64,000 nucleotides of DNA from Paludibacter sp. (GCA_019163375.1 JAFLKK010000007.1:655813-719812), one strand, 5' to 3'. Shown: positions 55,051-63,871, counted from the stretch's first letter. Notes: generated by a model not told the origin, from the letters alone. Made by a program: numbers and translations.

Positions 55051-55134
55051 TAGGGTCGGAGAAGTATTTTCGAGCGTTGTAAAAACCCAAGAGAGACGTT
55101 AAATATAATATAGAATCATTAATCAGAAAAACAA

Positions 55135-56730
55135 ATGGCAAATTTAGATTTATCAAAGTATGGTATTTCGGGCAATTTCGAAATTGTTCACAATCCAACT
55201 TACGAAGAATTATTTCAAGCAGAAATTGATCCTGCAAACGAAGGTTTTGAAAAAGGTGTATTGACAACATCGGGTGCAATATCGGTTGATACCGGTAAAT
55301 TCACAGGTCGTTCACCTAAAGATAAATTTTTCGTAAAAGATGCAGTAACTGATGAGCATCTTTGGTGGGATGGTACCATCAACCGTCCAACTACTCCGGA
55401 AGTATTTGATCACTGTAAAGACTTGGTAACAAAACAACTTTCGACAGCTAAAAAACTATATGTAGTTGATACTTTTTGCGGTACAAACGAAGATACCCGT
55501 ATGAAAGTACGTTTTATAATGGAAGTAGCATGGCAAGCTCACTTTGTGACTAACATGTTTATCCGTCCTTCGCACTACGAATTGGCGAACTATGGTGAAC
55601 CTGATTTTGTAACTTTGAATGGATCGAAAACATCTAATCCTAACTGGAAAGAACAAGGTTTGAACTCTGAAGTGTTTACGTTGTTCAATCTGACTACAAA
55701 AATGCAGGTTATTGGTGGTACGTGGTACGGTGGCGAAATGAAAAAAGGTATTTTCGCATTGCAAAACTACTATTTGCCATTACGTGGTATTGCTTCTATG
55801 CACTGCTCGGCTAACGTAGGTGCAGAAGGTGATGTAGCTATCTTCTTTGGTCTTTCAGGAACCGGTAAAACAACTCTTTCTGCCGATCCAAAACGTTACC
55901 TGATTGGTGATGATGAGCACGGTTGGGATAACAATGGTGTATTCAACTACGAAGGTGGTTGCTATGCTAAAGTAATTGATCTTGAAAAAGACAAAGAACC
56001 GGATATCTGGAGAGCTATTCGCCGCGATGCTTTATTGGAAAATGTAACTGTATTAGCAGATGGTACCCCTGATTACACTGCTGCTGCTTCAAAAACTGAA
56101 AACACCCGTGTTTCTTACCCAATTTATCATATCAACAAAATCGTTGCTCCTTCACGCGCAGGACACGCTTCTAAAATTATTTACTTGTCGGCTGATGCAT
56201 TTGGTGTATTGCCTCCGGTATCTATTTTGGATGAGAAGTCAGCTCAGTATCACTTCCTTTCAGGCTTTACTTCAAAATTAGCCGGAACAGAACGTGGTAT
56301 TACTGAACCGGTTCCTTCATTCTCACCGGCATTTGGTGAGGCGTTCTTGACATTGCACCCAACCATGTATGCTAAAACCCTGATTGGAAAAGCAAAAGAA
56401 CACAATGCTAAAGTTTATTTGGTAAACACTGGATGGAACGGTACCGGAAAACGTATTTCGTTGAAAAACACCCGTGCCATTATCGATGCTATTATCGATG
56501 GTTCAATCGAAAAAGCTGAAACTATCAAAGTGCCTATTCTGAACTTAGTTGCTCCTGTTGCTTTGAACAATGTTGATGGTGGTATTCTTGATCCACGTGA
56601 TACGTATGCTGATGTTGCAGAATGGGAAACAAAGGCCAAATCTCTTGCTGCTAAATACATCAAGAACTTTGAACAATACTGCGACAATGAAGATGCGAAA
56701 GCATTGATTCCTTCAGGACCACAATTGTAA
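55135..56730 (+). CDS. pckA: Phosphoenolpyruvate carboxykinase (ATP)
   Basis: Interconverts oxaloacetate and phosphoenolpyruvate with ATP/ADP. In fermentative Bacteroidales it usually runs toward oxaloacetate and succinate/propionate. The P-loop GLSGTGKT is at 239-246, the metal/nucleotide motif GDDEHGWD at 258-265, and GRSPKDKF (58-65) binds substrate. Length, 531 residues, is typical. It is monocistronic with a good promoter and terminator. Confidence 0.97.
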   Translation: MANLDLSKYGISGNFEIVHNPTYEELFQAEIDPANEGFEKGVLTTSGAISVDTGKFTGRSPKDKFFVKDAVTDEHLWWDGTINRPTTPEVFDHCKDLVTKQLSTAKKLYVVDTFCGTNEDTRMKVRFIMEVAWQAHFVTNMFIRPSHYELANYGEPDFVTLNGSKTSNPNWKEQGLNSEVFTLFNLTTKMQVIGGTWYGGEMKKGIFALQNYYLPLRGIASMHCSANVGAEGDVAIFFGLSGTGKTTLSADPKRYLIGDDEHGWDNNGVFNYEGGCYAKVIDLEKDKEPDIWRAIRRDALLENVTVLADGTPDYTAAASKTENTRVSYPIYHINKIVAPSRAGHASKIIYLSADAFGVLPPVSILDEKSAQYHFLSGFTSKLAGTERGITEPVPSFSPAFGEAFLTLHPTMYAKTLIGKAKEHNAKVYLVNTGWNGTGKRISLKNTRAIIDAIIDGSIEKAETIKVPILNLVAPVALNNVDGGILDPRDTYADVAEWETKAKSLAAKYIKNFEQYCDNEDAKALIPSGPQL

Positions 56731-56777
56731 CTTTAGACAAAGGAGTCAAGAACAAAGAATCAAGACTTTAATATAGA

Positions 56778-56810
56778 ATGAGCTGTTCGAATTTCGGACA
56801 GCTCATTTTT
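56778..56810. terminator. Terminator of pckA, facing a converging operon
   Basis: ATGAGCTGTTCG pairs with CGGACAGCTCAT (one G-T pair) across AATTT, followed by five T residues. It lies 48 bases past pckA and 61 bases past the end of the converging minus-strand gene. Confidence 0.8.
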
Positions 56811-56870
56811 GGTTTGTGTATTTACAAAATCCATTTCTGCTTTTTTTGAGGCAAAATAACTATCTATGAC

Positions 56871-57332
56871 TTAAGAAAGTATTTCCTTTCCCACAATTTC
56901 AGCCGCAAAAGCCACACAGCGGGTACAGGGTCGGGTAACATAATACGCTTTATTACGCTCAGAGGCCTCGGGCTTCTCAGGAGCATGTTTTATCTTCAAC
57001 AAGTCAGCGCATATATACGAACCCATCTGAAGTTTGAATTCCTTTGCTGTACGTTGCACTGCTGCATAATTTGTGTTTTTTGAGACTTTATCTTTGGGGT
57101 CGGCATTTGGATAGTGCAAACCCAGTATCAGAAACATCCCCGAAACGGCACCGCAAACTTCCCGCAATCTTCCCATTCCACCGCCGAAAGAAGTCGCCAG
57201 TTTAGATGCTGTTACTGCATCAACACCGTACATATCAGAATAGGCCATAAATACAGCCTGTGAGCAATTATAGCCCTCTTCAAACAAGGCAACAGCCTTC
57301 TCTACTCTTTTGTCTAATTCTTCGTTATTCAT
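56871..57332 (-). CDS. C_GCAxxG_C_C family redox protein
   Basis: A 153-residue soluble protein with a family-typical cysteine pattern: NCSQAVFMAYSD near 23-34, then SFGGGMGRLREVCGAVSGMF (the CGAxxG core) and a C-terminal TRPCTRCVAFA. These conserved cysteines probably bind a metal or Fe-S cluster or do redox chemistry; the family function is not established. It is the last gene of an eight-gene minus-strand run, 44 bases after the YeiH-type exporter. Confidence 0.9.
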   Translation of the reverse strand: MNNEELDKRVEKAVALFEEGYNCSQAVFMAYSDMYGVDAVTASKLATSFGGGMGRLREVCGAVSGMFLILGLHYPNADPKDKVSKNTNYAAVQRTAKEFKLQMGSYICADLLKIKHAPEKPEASERNKAYYVTRPCTRCVAFAAEIVGKEILS

Positions 57333-57376
57333 ATCTAATTTTTACTTAGCTCTTGATTTCTTACTCCTTGATTCTA

Positions 57377-58348
57377 TTAATAAAGAAAACAGATAAATCC
57401 CAAACTAACAACAGCAATAAAAATCCACAATGTCAGGCCTAAAACCAACGGTCTCAGTCCTACCGATTTTAGTGTTGCTCGTGACAGACCTGCACCGATA
57501 AAGAAAAGCGTAATCGTCAAACACTGTCTCGAAACTGCCACTATTCCATGTGTCAAAGTTTTCGGGATATTTAAATATGTATTCATTACCATGGCCAGAA
57601 TAAATAAGAAAATAAACCACGGAATAAAAACTTTGTCGCCTTTTGATTTAAAATAAATTGAAGTAAAAACGGATAGTGGGATAATCCACAAGGCGCGAGT
57701 CAGTTTCACTGTTGTTGCCACTTTTAAAGCTTCCTCGCCAAAAGTGGCTCCAGCACCCACTACCGAACTGGTATCGTGAATAGCAATAGCCGCCCACATG
57801 CCAAACTGATGTTGTGACAGATGAAACAAATGTCCCAACACAGGAAACAGGAATAATGCAATAGCATTCAGCACAAAAATGGTAGCAAGCGAAACCGACA
57901 TTTCGCATTCATCGGCCTTGGCTATCGGCCCTACAGCAGCAATGGCACTTCCCCCACAAATAGCGGTTCCGGAAGCGATAAGAAATGAAGGAATCTTCGA
58001 GATTCCGAGCCATTTACCCACCGTAATTCCGATAAAAAGAACACTCACTACCGAAAACATCGTAAAAAACATTCCATCCGAACCGGCCTTTACCGAGTCG
58101 AGCAAATTCATACCAAACCCTAGCCCTACTACCGATATTTGGAGTAGGTATTTTGATACAAACTTATTAAGTTCTGAAAAAGGAGAATCAATAGTCAGTG
58201 CCAGAGTCAATCCCGAAAATAGCGCTATCGGAGGCGAAACGTATGGCGTACAACAACCTGCAACCAACAGTATATAAATTATTTTTCTAGCTAATTTTTT
58301 CGGATGATCAGTTACTTTCTCTTTGTAGTTTAGTTCTGCTTTATTCAT
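57377..58348 (-). CDS. YeiH family putative sulfate/sulfite exporter
   Basis: A 323-residue membrane protein with about ten helices. Family motifs are LLQISVVGLGFGMNL, SFLIASGTAICGGSAIAA and AIHDTSSVVGAGA. YeiH proteins (PF03601) are proposed exporters of sulfate or related anions, and relatives respond to sulfite or cysteine. A LysR regulator lies 78 bases upstream on the same strand, a known arrangement for yeiH and yeiE. The transported ion here is inference. Confidence 0.88.
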   Translation of the reverse strand: MNKAELNYKEKVTDHPKKLARKIIYILLVAGCCTPYVSPPIALFSGLTLALTIDSPFSELNKFVSKYLLQISVVGLGFGMNLLDSVKAGSDGMFFTMFSVVSVLFIGITVGKWLGISKIPSFLIASGTAICGGSAIAAVGPIAKADECEMSVSLATIFVLNAIALFLFPVLGHLFHLSQHQFGMWAAIAIHDTSSVVGAGATFGEEALKVATTVKLTRALWIIPLSVFTSIYFKSKGDKVFIPWFIFLFILAMVMNTYLNIPKTLTHGIVAVSRQCLTITLFFIGAGLSRATLKSVGLRPLVLGLTLWIFIAVVSLGFICFLY

Positions 58349-58426
58349 TTTCGAGTACTTTGTTTTTGACGGTACAAAGCTAACTCTATTTTGATTAACA
58401 AAGTGATAGTTATTACTTATGACTGA

Positions 58427-59320
58427 TTACTTGAAGTTATAGTGATTTGCAAACTTCATGAATAATTCGGGTAATCCTTCCGTCTCGCCATAGAGTTGAA
58501 TAAAATGAAATGTCCTTTCCAAATTCAGGTCTTTGACATCCACAATTCGTAATGTATTATTTTTCAATTCATCTAAAATTGAATGAATAGACAGAAAAGC
58601 CATGCAATTGGAATGAAGTAAATACGATTTTATACTTTCACTGCTTCCAAGTTGCATTTCGCATTTTAAATCGGATAATTTAATGTTATGTGGTTTTAAA
58701 GCATGAGCAATTACTTCCAGAGTCCCCGAACCGGGTTCGCGTAATAAAAGCGGAGTAGTGAGCAATGTGTCTATTGATATTTCTTTTTGTGCCACCAATG
58801 GATGGTTTGAGGCTACCACCGGTACAATTTCATCACGAATAAATTCTGTGTATTTGAATAAGGTGTTTTTCGACTGTCCCTCCACAATTCCGAAATCAAT
58901 GCTATTGTTATTCAGTGCTTGCTCAATTTGTTCTGTGTTGTTGATAGTCAGCGATACGCGAATATCTTCGTATCGTCTATGAAAATCGGCTAACAGAGGT
59001 GGAAGTACATATTGTGCGATGGTGGTACTGGCGCCAATGCGCAACTGTCCTTTGAATATCTCCGTTAAGGTGTTCAGGTCGAATTCAAGACTTCCATAGA
59101 GTCCGAATATCTGGTTGCAATAGTGAAGTAAAACACCACCGGCTTTGGTCAATTGAATTTTATTGCCATTGCGTTCGAAGAGCCTGACTTTATAGTGGCT
59201 TTCAATTTCCTGAATATGCTTGGAAACTGCCGGTTGAGTGATGCAAAGTTCGTCAGCAGCTTTGGTGAAGTTGAGACGCTTGGCAACTGTGTAAAATACT
59301 TTTAAACGAAAATCAAACAT
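58427..59320 (-). CDS. LysR family transcriptional regulator
   Basis: A 297-residue LTTR with an N-terminal winged HTH (FYTVAKRLNFTKAADELCIT, QPAVSKHIQEIE) and a C-terminal effector-binding domain (about 90-290). The effector domain resembles that of CysB/YeiE-type regulators only loosely. It begins six bases after the thioesterase stop, so it is probably co-transcribed with the genes upstream, and it precedes the YeiH-type exporter, its likely target. Confidence 0.92.
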   Translation of the reverse strand: MFDFRLKVFYTVAKRLNFTKAADELCITQPAVSKHIQEIESHYKVRLFERNGNKIQLTKAGGVLLHYCNQIFGLYGSLEFDLNTLTEIFKGQLRIGASTTIAQYVLPPLLADFHRRYEDIRVSLTINNTEQIEQALNNNSIDFGIVEGQSKNTLFKYTEFIRDEIVPVVASNHPLVAQKEISIDTLLTTPLLLREPGSGTLEVIAHALKPHNIKLSDLKCEMQLGSSESIKSYLLHSNCMAFLSIHSILDELKNNTLRIVDVKDLNLERTFHFIQLYGETEGLPELFMKFANHYNFK

Positions 59321-59326
59321 AACTTT

Positions 59327-59755
59327 TTACTTACAGATTAATTTTAGTTGAGAATTTTCAGCTATAGCCGACAACAAGAAATTTGGTGCTGCACAAGGTT
59401 TCCAATTGTGTTTACCCACGAATGCAAGTTCTGTTTCAGCTTCATTTATTAGCTCGTCTTTTTCATTGTAGAGTTTATATGTAAACCATATACGGACTCC
59501 TTTTATAATTTTCAGTCTTGTTTTTACGGTAAGGAGTTCATCATAAGATGTCGTTTTTATAAACTTGAAGTTCATACTAATAACCGGGCACATCACACCT
59601 GCCTCTTCCATGCTATTATAAGGAACTCCAATACTACGAAGTAACTCCCAACGAGCTGATTCGTAGTATTTTGCATAATTTGCATGGTGCATTGTACCCA
59701 TTTGATCTGTATCCGGATATTTTACCCTAAATTTATACTCGTGTACAATCATCAA
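59327..59755 (-). CDS. 4HBT-superfamily acyl-CoA thioesterase
   Basis: A hotdog-fold thioesterase of the YbgC/FadM type, 142 residues. The active-site region reads RVKYPDTDQMGTMHHANY (10-27), with D17 as the likely catalytic acid. It hydrolyses acyl-CoA or acyl-ACP thioesters in the cytoplasm; the substrate is unknown. It lies nine bases after the NifX-like gene and six before the LysR gene, an unexpected guest in a metal/redox cluster. Confidence 0.9.
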   Translation of the reverse strand: MMIVHEYKFRVKYPDTDQMGTMHHANYAKYYESARWELLRSIGVPYNSMEEAGVMCPVISMNFKFIKTTSYDELLTVKTRLKIIKGVRIWFTYKLYNEKDELINEAETELAFVGKHNWKPCAAPNFLLSAIAENSQLKLICK

Positions 59756-59764
59756 AATTTTTTA

Positions 59765-60148
59765 TTAGTTATGACTACAAACATGTCCGTCTTCGTGATC
59801 ATGACTATGAGCTGCGCAGCTCGCACCACCATCTAGCAGGTTTCCTTTTAGATATTCTTCAACAAGTTCGTGAACATCGCCCTTACAATTACGAACAACC
59901 TGAATTTGTTGCTGAGCTAATTTGTTGATTGCTCCTTCTCCAATTCCTCCGGCAAGCATTACTTTTACATCCATTTTTGCCAAATCAAAAGCTATATCCG
60001 ATTTACAACCGCAACCTTTTGGCGATTCAAGAATAGTCTCTGCTATGATTTCATTTTTATCTGAAATAGCGAAAATAGTATAAAACTCACAATGTCCAAA
60101 GTGATTGTCAATTTGGTTCTTTTCTTTTGTTGGTACTGCAATTTTCAT
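59765..60148 (-). CDS. NifX/NifB-like dinitrogenase Fe-Mo cofactor biosynthesis domain protein with His/Cys tail
   Basis: A 127-residue protein of the NifX/NifY/VnfX fold (PF02579): MKIAVPTKEKNQIDNHFGHC at the start (the DxHFGHC motif holds metal-cluster ligands), then CGCKSDIAFDLAKMDVKVML and AGGIGEGAINKL. The last 20 residues contain CAAHSHDHEDGHVC, a likely metal-binding tail. In non-diazotrophs such proteins are thought to carry Fe-S or Mo clusters. No nitrogenase genes are seen. It overlaps none of its neighbours but is only 11 bases from the DUF5320 gene. Confidence 0.93.
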   Translation of the reverse strand: MKIAVPTKEKNQIDNHFGHCEFYTIFAISDKNEIIAETILESPKGCGCKSDIAFDLAKMDVKVMLAGGIGEGAINKLAQQQIQVVRNCKGDVHELVEEYLKGNLLDGGASCAAHSHDHEDGHVCSHN

Positions 60149-60159
60149 ATTTCTATTTT

Positions 60160-60333
60160 TTAATTGTTTTGAGAATTTATATGTTCTATAATTCCCGCCT
60201 TGCGGCGTTTTCCCATTCCTTTTCCCAATTTATATTGTATTGAGCTTGTCCCGGGAGTTTTAAAACAGTTTCCTAAACTGCGTCCTGTGCATGAACCTCT
60301 ATTTTCAGGTCCTTTTCCATTTAATCTTGCCAT
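60160..60333 (-). CDS. Small DUF5320-type protein, 57 residues
   Basis: An ATG at 60331-60333 opens a 57-codon frame ending in TAA. The protein begins MARLNGKGPENRGSCTGRSL and continues LGKGMGKRR. The pattern MxRxxxxGPExxGxxTGRxLG is that of DUF5320 proteins, small Gly-rich proteins that often accompany NifX-like genes in anaerobes. It has two cysteines. The gaps are 18 bases to the MBL-fold gene and 11 to the NifX-like gene. Function is unknown. It is shorter than a usual gene-finding cutoff but well supported by motif and context. Confidence 0.85.
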   Translation of the reverse strand: MARLNGKGPENRGSCTGRSLGNCFKTPGTSSIQYKLGKGMGKRRKAGIIEHINSQNN

Positions 60334-60351
60334 AGTACTCCGAATTTAGTT

Positions 60352-61182
60352 TTATATAAATGAGATAGTATAACCGGTGTAAAACCGTGTCAGATTATCT
60401 TGCAACTTTTTCTTTAGTATGCCGTATACATTATCTCCTGTACAATGTCCGGTTATGAAAGCAGTTTCAGGATAGAGCGAATGCATGCTCTCTGCAATCG
60501 TTGTTATATCACTCTCAGTTTCGTATTGACCTTTGGAGCCATCCAGCAGATGAAAGCCACCAATTAAAACAGAAACAGGTCTGTGCAGCGTTTGCTTTAC
60601 CGAGTCCAATATGTTTAGTACCCCGCAATGTGCACAACCCGAATATACTACTATCTTTTCAATGCCAAAGGTTATGATTAGTTCATGCTGAAAATCATCT
60701 GCAATAAGTTTATCCTCATGCTTCCTCATTAATGTTTTATTGGCTTTTGGAGAAGGGAAATCATGCATTTTAGCCGCAAAAACGTGAATTTCATTTTCTA
60801 TAAGCATCTCATTATCTACAAACAAAAAACGATTTTCAATACCTTCTATATCTATATCAGTTCCTATTTTCTTTATTCCATTTCGAGAAGAGAAAAACCG
60901 ATATGAAAGGGCCTGTCTGGAAATAATAATTTGTGCTTCGCTATTTATTTCTAAAAAAGCCTGCAACCCCCCTGTATGATCAGAGTGTCCATGCGAGATA
61001 AATACGTAATCAACGTCTTTCAGATTAATATTCAGTTTCTCGGCATTGCGAATAAACCGGTTAGAAGCACCCGTATCAAGTAGACATTTGTACTTATCTG
61101 TTTCCATATAAATACAGAGGCCATGCTCGCTTTCAAGAGATTCATCTACCTGTCTGTTATCAGATAAAACAACTAGTTTCAT
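60352..61182 (-). CDS. MBL-fold metallo-hydrolase
   Basis: A 276-residue metallo-beta-lactamase-fold protein. The metal site HGHSDH (64-69) is intact; GCAHCGV near 193-199 and ITGHC toward the C-terminus supply further ligands. It resembles the MBL proteins annotated as dihydropterin-related phosphate synthases in archaea and anaerobes, but the substrate is not established. It starts five bases after the DUF134 stop, so it is translationally linked to it. Confidence 0.92.
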   Translation of the reverse strand: MKLVVLSDNRQVDESLESEHGLCIYMETDKYKCLLDTGASNRFIRNAEKLNINLKDVDYVFISHGHSDHTGGLQAFLEINSEAQIIISRQALSYRFFSSRNGIKKIGTDIDIEGIENRFLFVDNEMLIENEIHVFAAKMHDFPSPKANKTLMRKHEDKLIADDFQHELIITFGIEKIVVYSGCAHCGVLNILDSVKQTLHRPVSVLIGGFHLLDGSKGQYETESDITTIAESMHSLYPETAFITGHCTGDNVYGILKKKLQDNLTRFYTGYTISFI

Positions 61183-61187
61183 ATATT

Positions 61188-61634
61188 TTATTTCTGACCT
61201 TTATCTAAGCTTAATTCTTTTTCTGACTTTTCATTTATTGCAGATAGTTCATCGTTACCAAAATTTTTACAATCCTTACAACGAACATGATTTTCTAATC
61301 CATCAATCAATTTAAAACAGCGTTTGCACCTAAACCACTGACGGTCGAACCTTACATTTCCTCCTTCAATAGTAATCATTTTTCCTTCTACCAATGCCTG
61401 AGCAATGGTTTTTCTTCCCTTTTCGTAGATTCGTGTCAACGTGGGGCGCGAAACATTCATTTGCCCGGCAGCCTGATCTTGATTCATCCCCTCATAATCG
61501 AGCAATCGAATAGCTTCGTATTCGTCAATCTGGAGTGATACAGAGCTGAGTAAGTTACGAGGAATACCGAAAGGCTTAAACCCCTGCATTAGTGGCGGAT
61601 TACATATTTTTCTATCTTGTTTTGGTCGAGCCAT
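61188..61634 (-). CDS. DUF134 helix-turn-helix protein with zinc ribbon
   Basis: A 148-residue protein with the typical start MARPKQDRKICNPP, a sigma-70-region-4-like HTH (DEYEAIRLLDYEGMNQDQAA, NVSRPTLTRIYEKGRKTIA) and a C-terminal zinc-ribbon-like segment (CKRC, CKDC). DUF134 proteins are predicted DNA-binding regulators found with NifX-like and DUF5320 genes. It leads the run of eight minus-strand genes and has a -7 box plus repeated TGTTCA half-sites upstream, so it may regulate the cluster and itself. Confidence 0.92.
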   Translation of the reverse strand: MARPKQDRKICNPPLMQGFKPFGIPRNLLSSVSLQIDEYEAIRLLDYEGMNQDQAAGQMNVSRPTLTRIYEKGRKTIAQALVEGKMITIEGGNVRFDRQWFRCKRCFKLIDGLENHVRCKDCKNFGNDELSAINEKSEKELSLDKGQK

Positions 61635-61661
61635 ACTGTATATTATCTAATTTTATGCGTG

Positions 61662-61669
61662 CAAAGGTA
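61662..61669 (-). promoter_or_regulatory. -7-like box TACCTTTG of the DUF134 cluster
   Basis: On the minus strand the sequence TACCTTTG fits TAnnTTTG, 28 bases before the DUF134 ATG. The -33 zone is occupied by repeated half-sites rather than a clean TTG. Confidence 0.55.
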
Positions 61670-61679
61670 CAAATAGTTT

Positions 61680-61703
61680 TGAACTTATGTTCATTATTGT
61701 TCA
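61680..61703. promoter_or_regulatory. Repeated TGTTCA half-sites, possible operator
   Basis: TGAACTTATGTTCA (61680-61693) is an inverted repeat of TGAAC/GTTCA around four bases, and another TGTTCA follows at 61698-61703. They cover the -33 zone of the DUF134 cluster promoter, where a repressor or redox activator could act. Confidence 0.45.
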
Positions 61704-61711
61704 GAAAAATA

Positions 61712-61746
61712 AAAAAAAGAGAAGTCGGATGTCCAACTTCTCTTTT
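61712..61746 (-). terminator. Terminator of amtB
   Basis: On the minus strand AAAAGAGAAGT pairs with ACTTCTCTTTT, with GGA/TCC extending the stem, and eight T residues follow. It is 35 bases past the amtB stop. Confidence 0.85.
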
Positions 61747-61780
61747 AATCATTATGTATTTAGTTTCCGCTTATTGCCAA

Positions 61781-63103
61781 CTATTTAGTTCTGAAATCAA
61801 ATGCCTCTTCTCCATGTTGTGTCAGGTCAAGTCCTTTTTCTTCTTGTTCAGGCGTTACACGCATAGGCAAAATCATATCGGTAACTTTGTACAATACATA
61901 TGAACCTGCGAAAGTGAAAATACTAACCAGTACCAAAGCCAACAAGTGAAAAAGGAAAGTATGTGTTTGACCTGATGTCAAACCAACGTTTTTGGCAAAA
62001 ACACCTGTTAGAATCATTCCCACAATACCACCCAGTCCGTGGCATGAAAACACATCAAGCGTATCGTCGATATTGCTTTTCGATTTATAGCGAACCGCTG
62101 TGTAACTTACCATAGCAGCCACGAAACCGATAAAAATACTTTGACCAACCGTAACAAAACCTGCCGCCGGTGTAATGGCCACAAGTCCTACTACTGCTCC
62201 TACGGCAGCTCCCACAGCAGAACGTTTTTTACCCAATGCTCCATCGCCCAATAGCCAGGTAAGCATAGCCGTTGCCGAAGCAATATTTGTATTTACAAAG
62301 GCGGTGGTAGCTACTCCATCGGCAGCTAAAGCAGATCCAGCATTGAAACCAAACCAGCCGAACCAAAGCAGCCCGGTTCCCAGCAAGATATAAGGAATAT
62401 TTGTCGGTTCGTTTTCTGTTTTCCCTTTCCTGCGACCTAAGAACATAGCACCACTCAACGCAGCAAAGCCGGCAGAGATATGAACAACCGTTCCACCCGC
62501 AAAATCAAGAACGCCCCAGTTGCGCAAAATGCCATCGGGATGCCAGGTCATGTGAGCCAACGGAGCATAAATAAACAGAGAGAACAGGCAAATGAAAAGC
62601 AACAAGGAAGAAAAGCGAACACGCTCTGCTAATCCTCCGGTAATCAACGCTGGTGTGATAATGGCAAATTTTAGTTGGAACATGGCAAACAATGCAAAAG
62701 GAATAGTGGCTGCAAAAGCAGGATTTGGTGCTACTCCAACATTTTTGAAAAAAGCAAATGTGAAAGGATTACCAATAAAACCACCGATGCTATCGCCAAA
62801 AGCCAAGCTAAAGCCAATAACCACCCAAAGTACGCTTATGATACCCAGTGCAACAAAACTTTGCAATAAAGTAGACACGAGATTTTTGTAGCGAACCATT
62901 CCACCATAAAAAAAGGCCAAACCCGGTGTCATTAAAAGCACCAGAGCCGAAGCCATAAGCATCCATGCCGTATCGGCATGATCAATTACTACCCCTTCGG
63001 GAATTTCATTTGCATAGGTCACCGGAATAAGTGACAATATTGCAATTACAGCCAGTAATAAAAATGGAAGTTTATACTTCCACCTAACTTTTTCTTGTTT
63101 CAT
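61781..63103 (-). CDS. amtB: Ammonium transporter
   Basis: Conducts ammonium/ammonia across the inner membrane. Residues 11-31 form a signal-like first helix cleaved in many Amt proteins, followed by 11 helices. The twin pore histidines are H208 in FAGGTVVHISAG and H355 in VFSCHGLGGIVG; FFYGGMVRYKN and FNAGSALAAD are also family-specific. Length is 440 residues. No glnK/PII gene is adjacent, unlike the usual pair. It has its own promoter and terminator. Confidence 0.96.
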   Translation of the reverse strand: MKQEKVRWKYKLPFLLLAVIAILSLIPVTYANEIPEGVVIDHADTAWMLMASALVLLMTPGLAFFYGGMVRYKNLVSTLLQSFVALGIISVLWVVIGFSLAFGDSIGGFIGNPFTFAFFKNVGVAPNPAFAATIPFALFAMFQLKFAIITPALITGGLAERVRFSSLLLFICLFSLFIYAPLAHMTWHPDGILRNWGVLDFAGGTVVHISAGFAALSGAMFLGRRKGKTENEPTNIPYILLGTGLLWFGWFGFNAGSALAADGVATTAFVNTNIASATAMLTWLLGDGALGKKRSAVGAAVGAVVGLVAITPAAGFVTVGQSIFIGFVAAMVSYTAVRYKSKSNIDDTLDVFSCHGLGGIVGMILTGVFAKNVGLTSGQTHTFLFHLLALVLVSIFTFAGSYVLYKVTDMILPMRVTPEQEEKGLDLTQHGEEAFDFRTK

Positions 63104-63192
63104 TGTTTTGTATTTATGATAATAAAAATATGCTTACTTTCTTTTTGTCGGTTTTATATGAGTTGCGCTGTCAAAATAATTCGAATTTTGCG

Positions 63193-63200
63193 CAAAAGTA
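63193..63200 (-). promoter_or_regulatory. -7-like box TACTTTTG for amtB
   Basis: On the minus strand the sequence TACTTTTG fits TAnnTTTG, about 90 bases before the amtB start. Confidence 0.5.
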
Positions 63201-63267
63201 ATAAATATTCTCGAATTTACAGAATCTAACTTACATTCATCGTAAAAATACGTAACCTCATGATTCG

Positions 63268-63309
63268 AAAAAGCCACTCAATGCGCATTCCAACGCACCA
63301 AGTGGCTTT
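63268..63309 (-). terminator. Terminator of the two-TM gene
   Basis: On the minus strand AAAGCCACT pairs with AGTGGCTTT, with an inner TGCG/CGCA pairing, followed by TTCG-rich bases and two further T residues. It lies 21 bases past the stop of the gene at 63330. Confidence 0.7.
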
Positions 63310-63329
63310 CTTTGCTAACTGTTATTAGT

Positions 63330-63857
63330 CTATTTTTCTAAAATTGCTTTTAATTGTTGTGCCTCCGACAACGAATGTAGTTTAGGTGAAGTGATATTTA
63401 CCGACTGATTCGAAATATAAGCGATCACTTGCGATAAACAAAGATCTCCATTTCTTGTGGCCAGAACCCTTAGTCGTAATCCGGAACTAACCGATGATTT
63501 AAGATTCATTATCTCATTCAACGATCCCGATTCAATCAATGCCACTAATTTACTTTGCTCTTTTACATCGAAATATAGTTCTGATGTATTCAATTTCTGG
63601 TCAGTCTCTAACGATACATAGTGGCTCTTCCTGAAAAAGAACAACAATATGCCGATGGTAAGAAATATAAATCCAAGAATAAAAAGTAAATGTGGGAGTG
63701 TATCACTTGTTTGCCACTCGAAGGAAGTGTACGTAATAAATGATACGATGCTAATTGTGATTAATAACAGGCTCTTTAGTGCTGAGCTTTTCTTTTTATA
63801 TACTGTTTTTGGTTCCATGTTATCTAAAACATGTTCTATTGATTCATTTTTTTGCAT
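63330..63857 (-). CDS. Small membrane protein with two predicted helices
   Basis: I do not recognise a family. The 175-residue protein has a basic cytoplasmic start (KTVYKKKSS), two membrane helices (about 28-43 and 57-75) and a soluble C-terminal domain of about 95 residues (LYFDVKEQSKLVALIESGSL, GDLCLSQVIAYISNQ). There is no signal peptide. A large inverted repeat lies 15-45 bases before its ATG and a terminator follows, so it is probably monocistronic and perhaps regulated at that repeat. Confidence 0.65.
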   Translation of the reverse strand: MQKNESIEHVLDNMEPKTVYKKKSSALKSLLLITISIVSFITYTSFEWQTSDTLPHLLFILGFIFLTIGILLFFFRKSHYVSLETDQKLNTSELYFDVKEQSKLVALIESGSLNEIMNLKSSVSSGLRLRVLATRNGDLCLSQVIAYISNQSVNITSPKLHSLSEAQQLKAILEK

Positions 63858-63871
63858 AACGATATAGTAGT

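Noticed and set aside
54986-55279. 97-codon minus-strand frame at the pckA start
   Set aside because: It overlaps the pckA promoter and first 48 codons and has no recognisable domain.
59765-60148. Nitrogenase operon
   Set aside because: Only a single NifX-like domain is present; no nifH, nifD, nifK, nifE, nifN or full-length nifB genes are seen.
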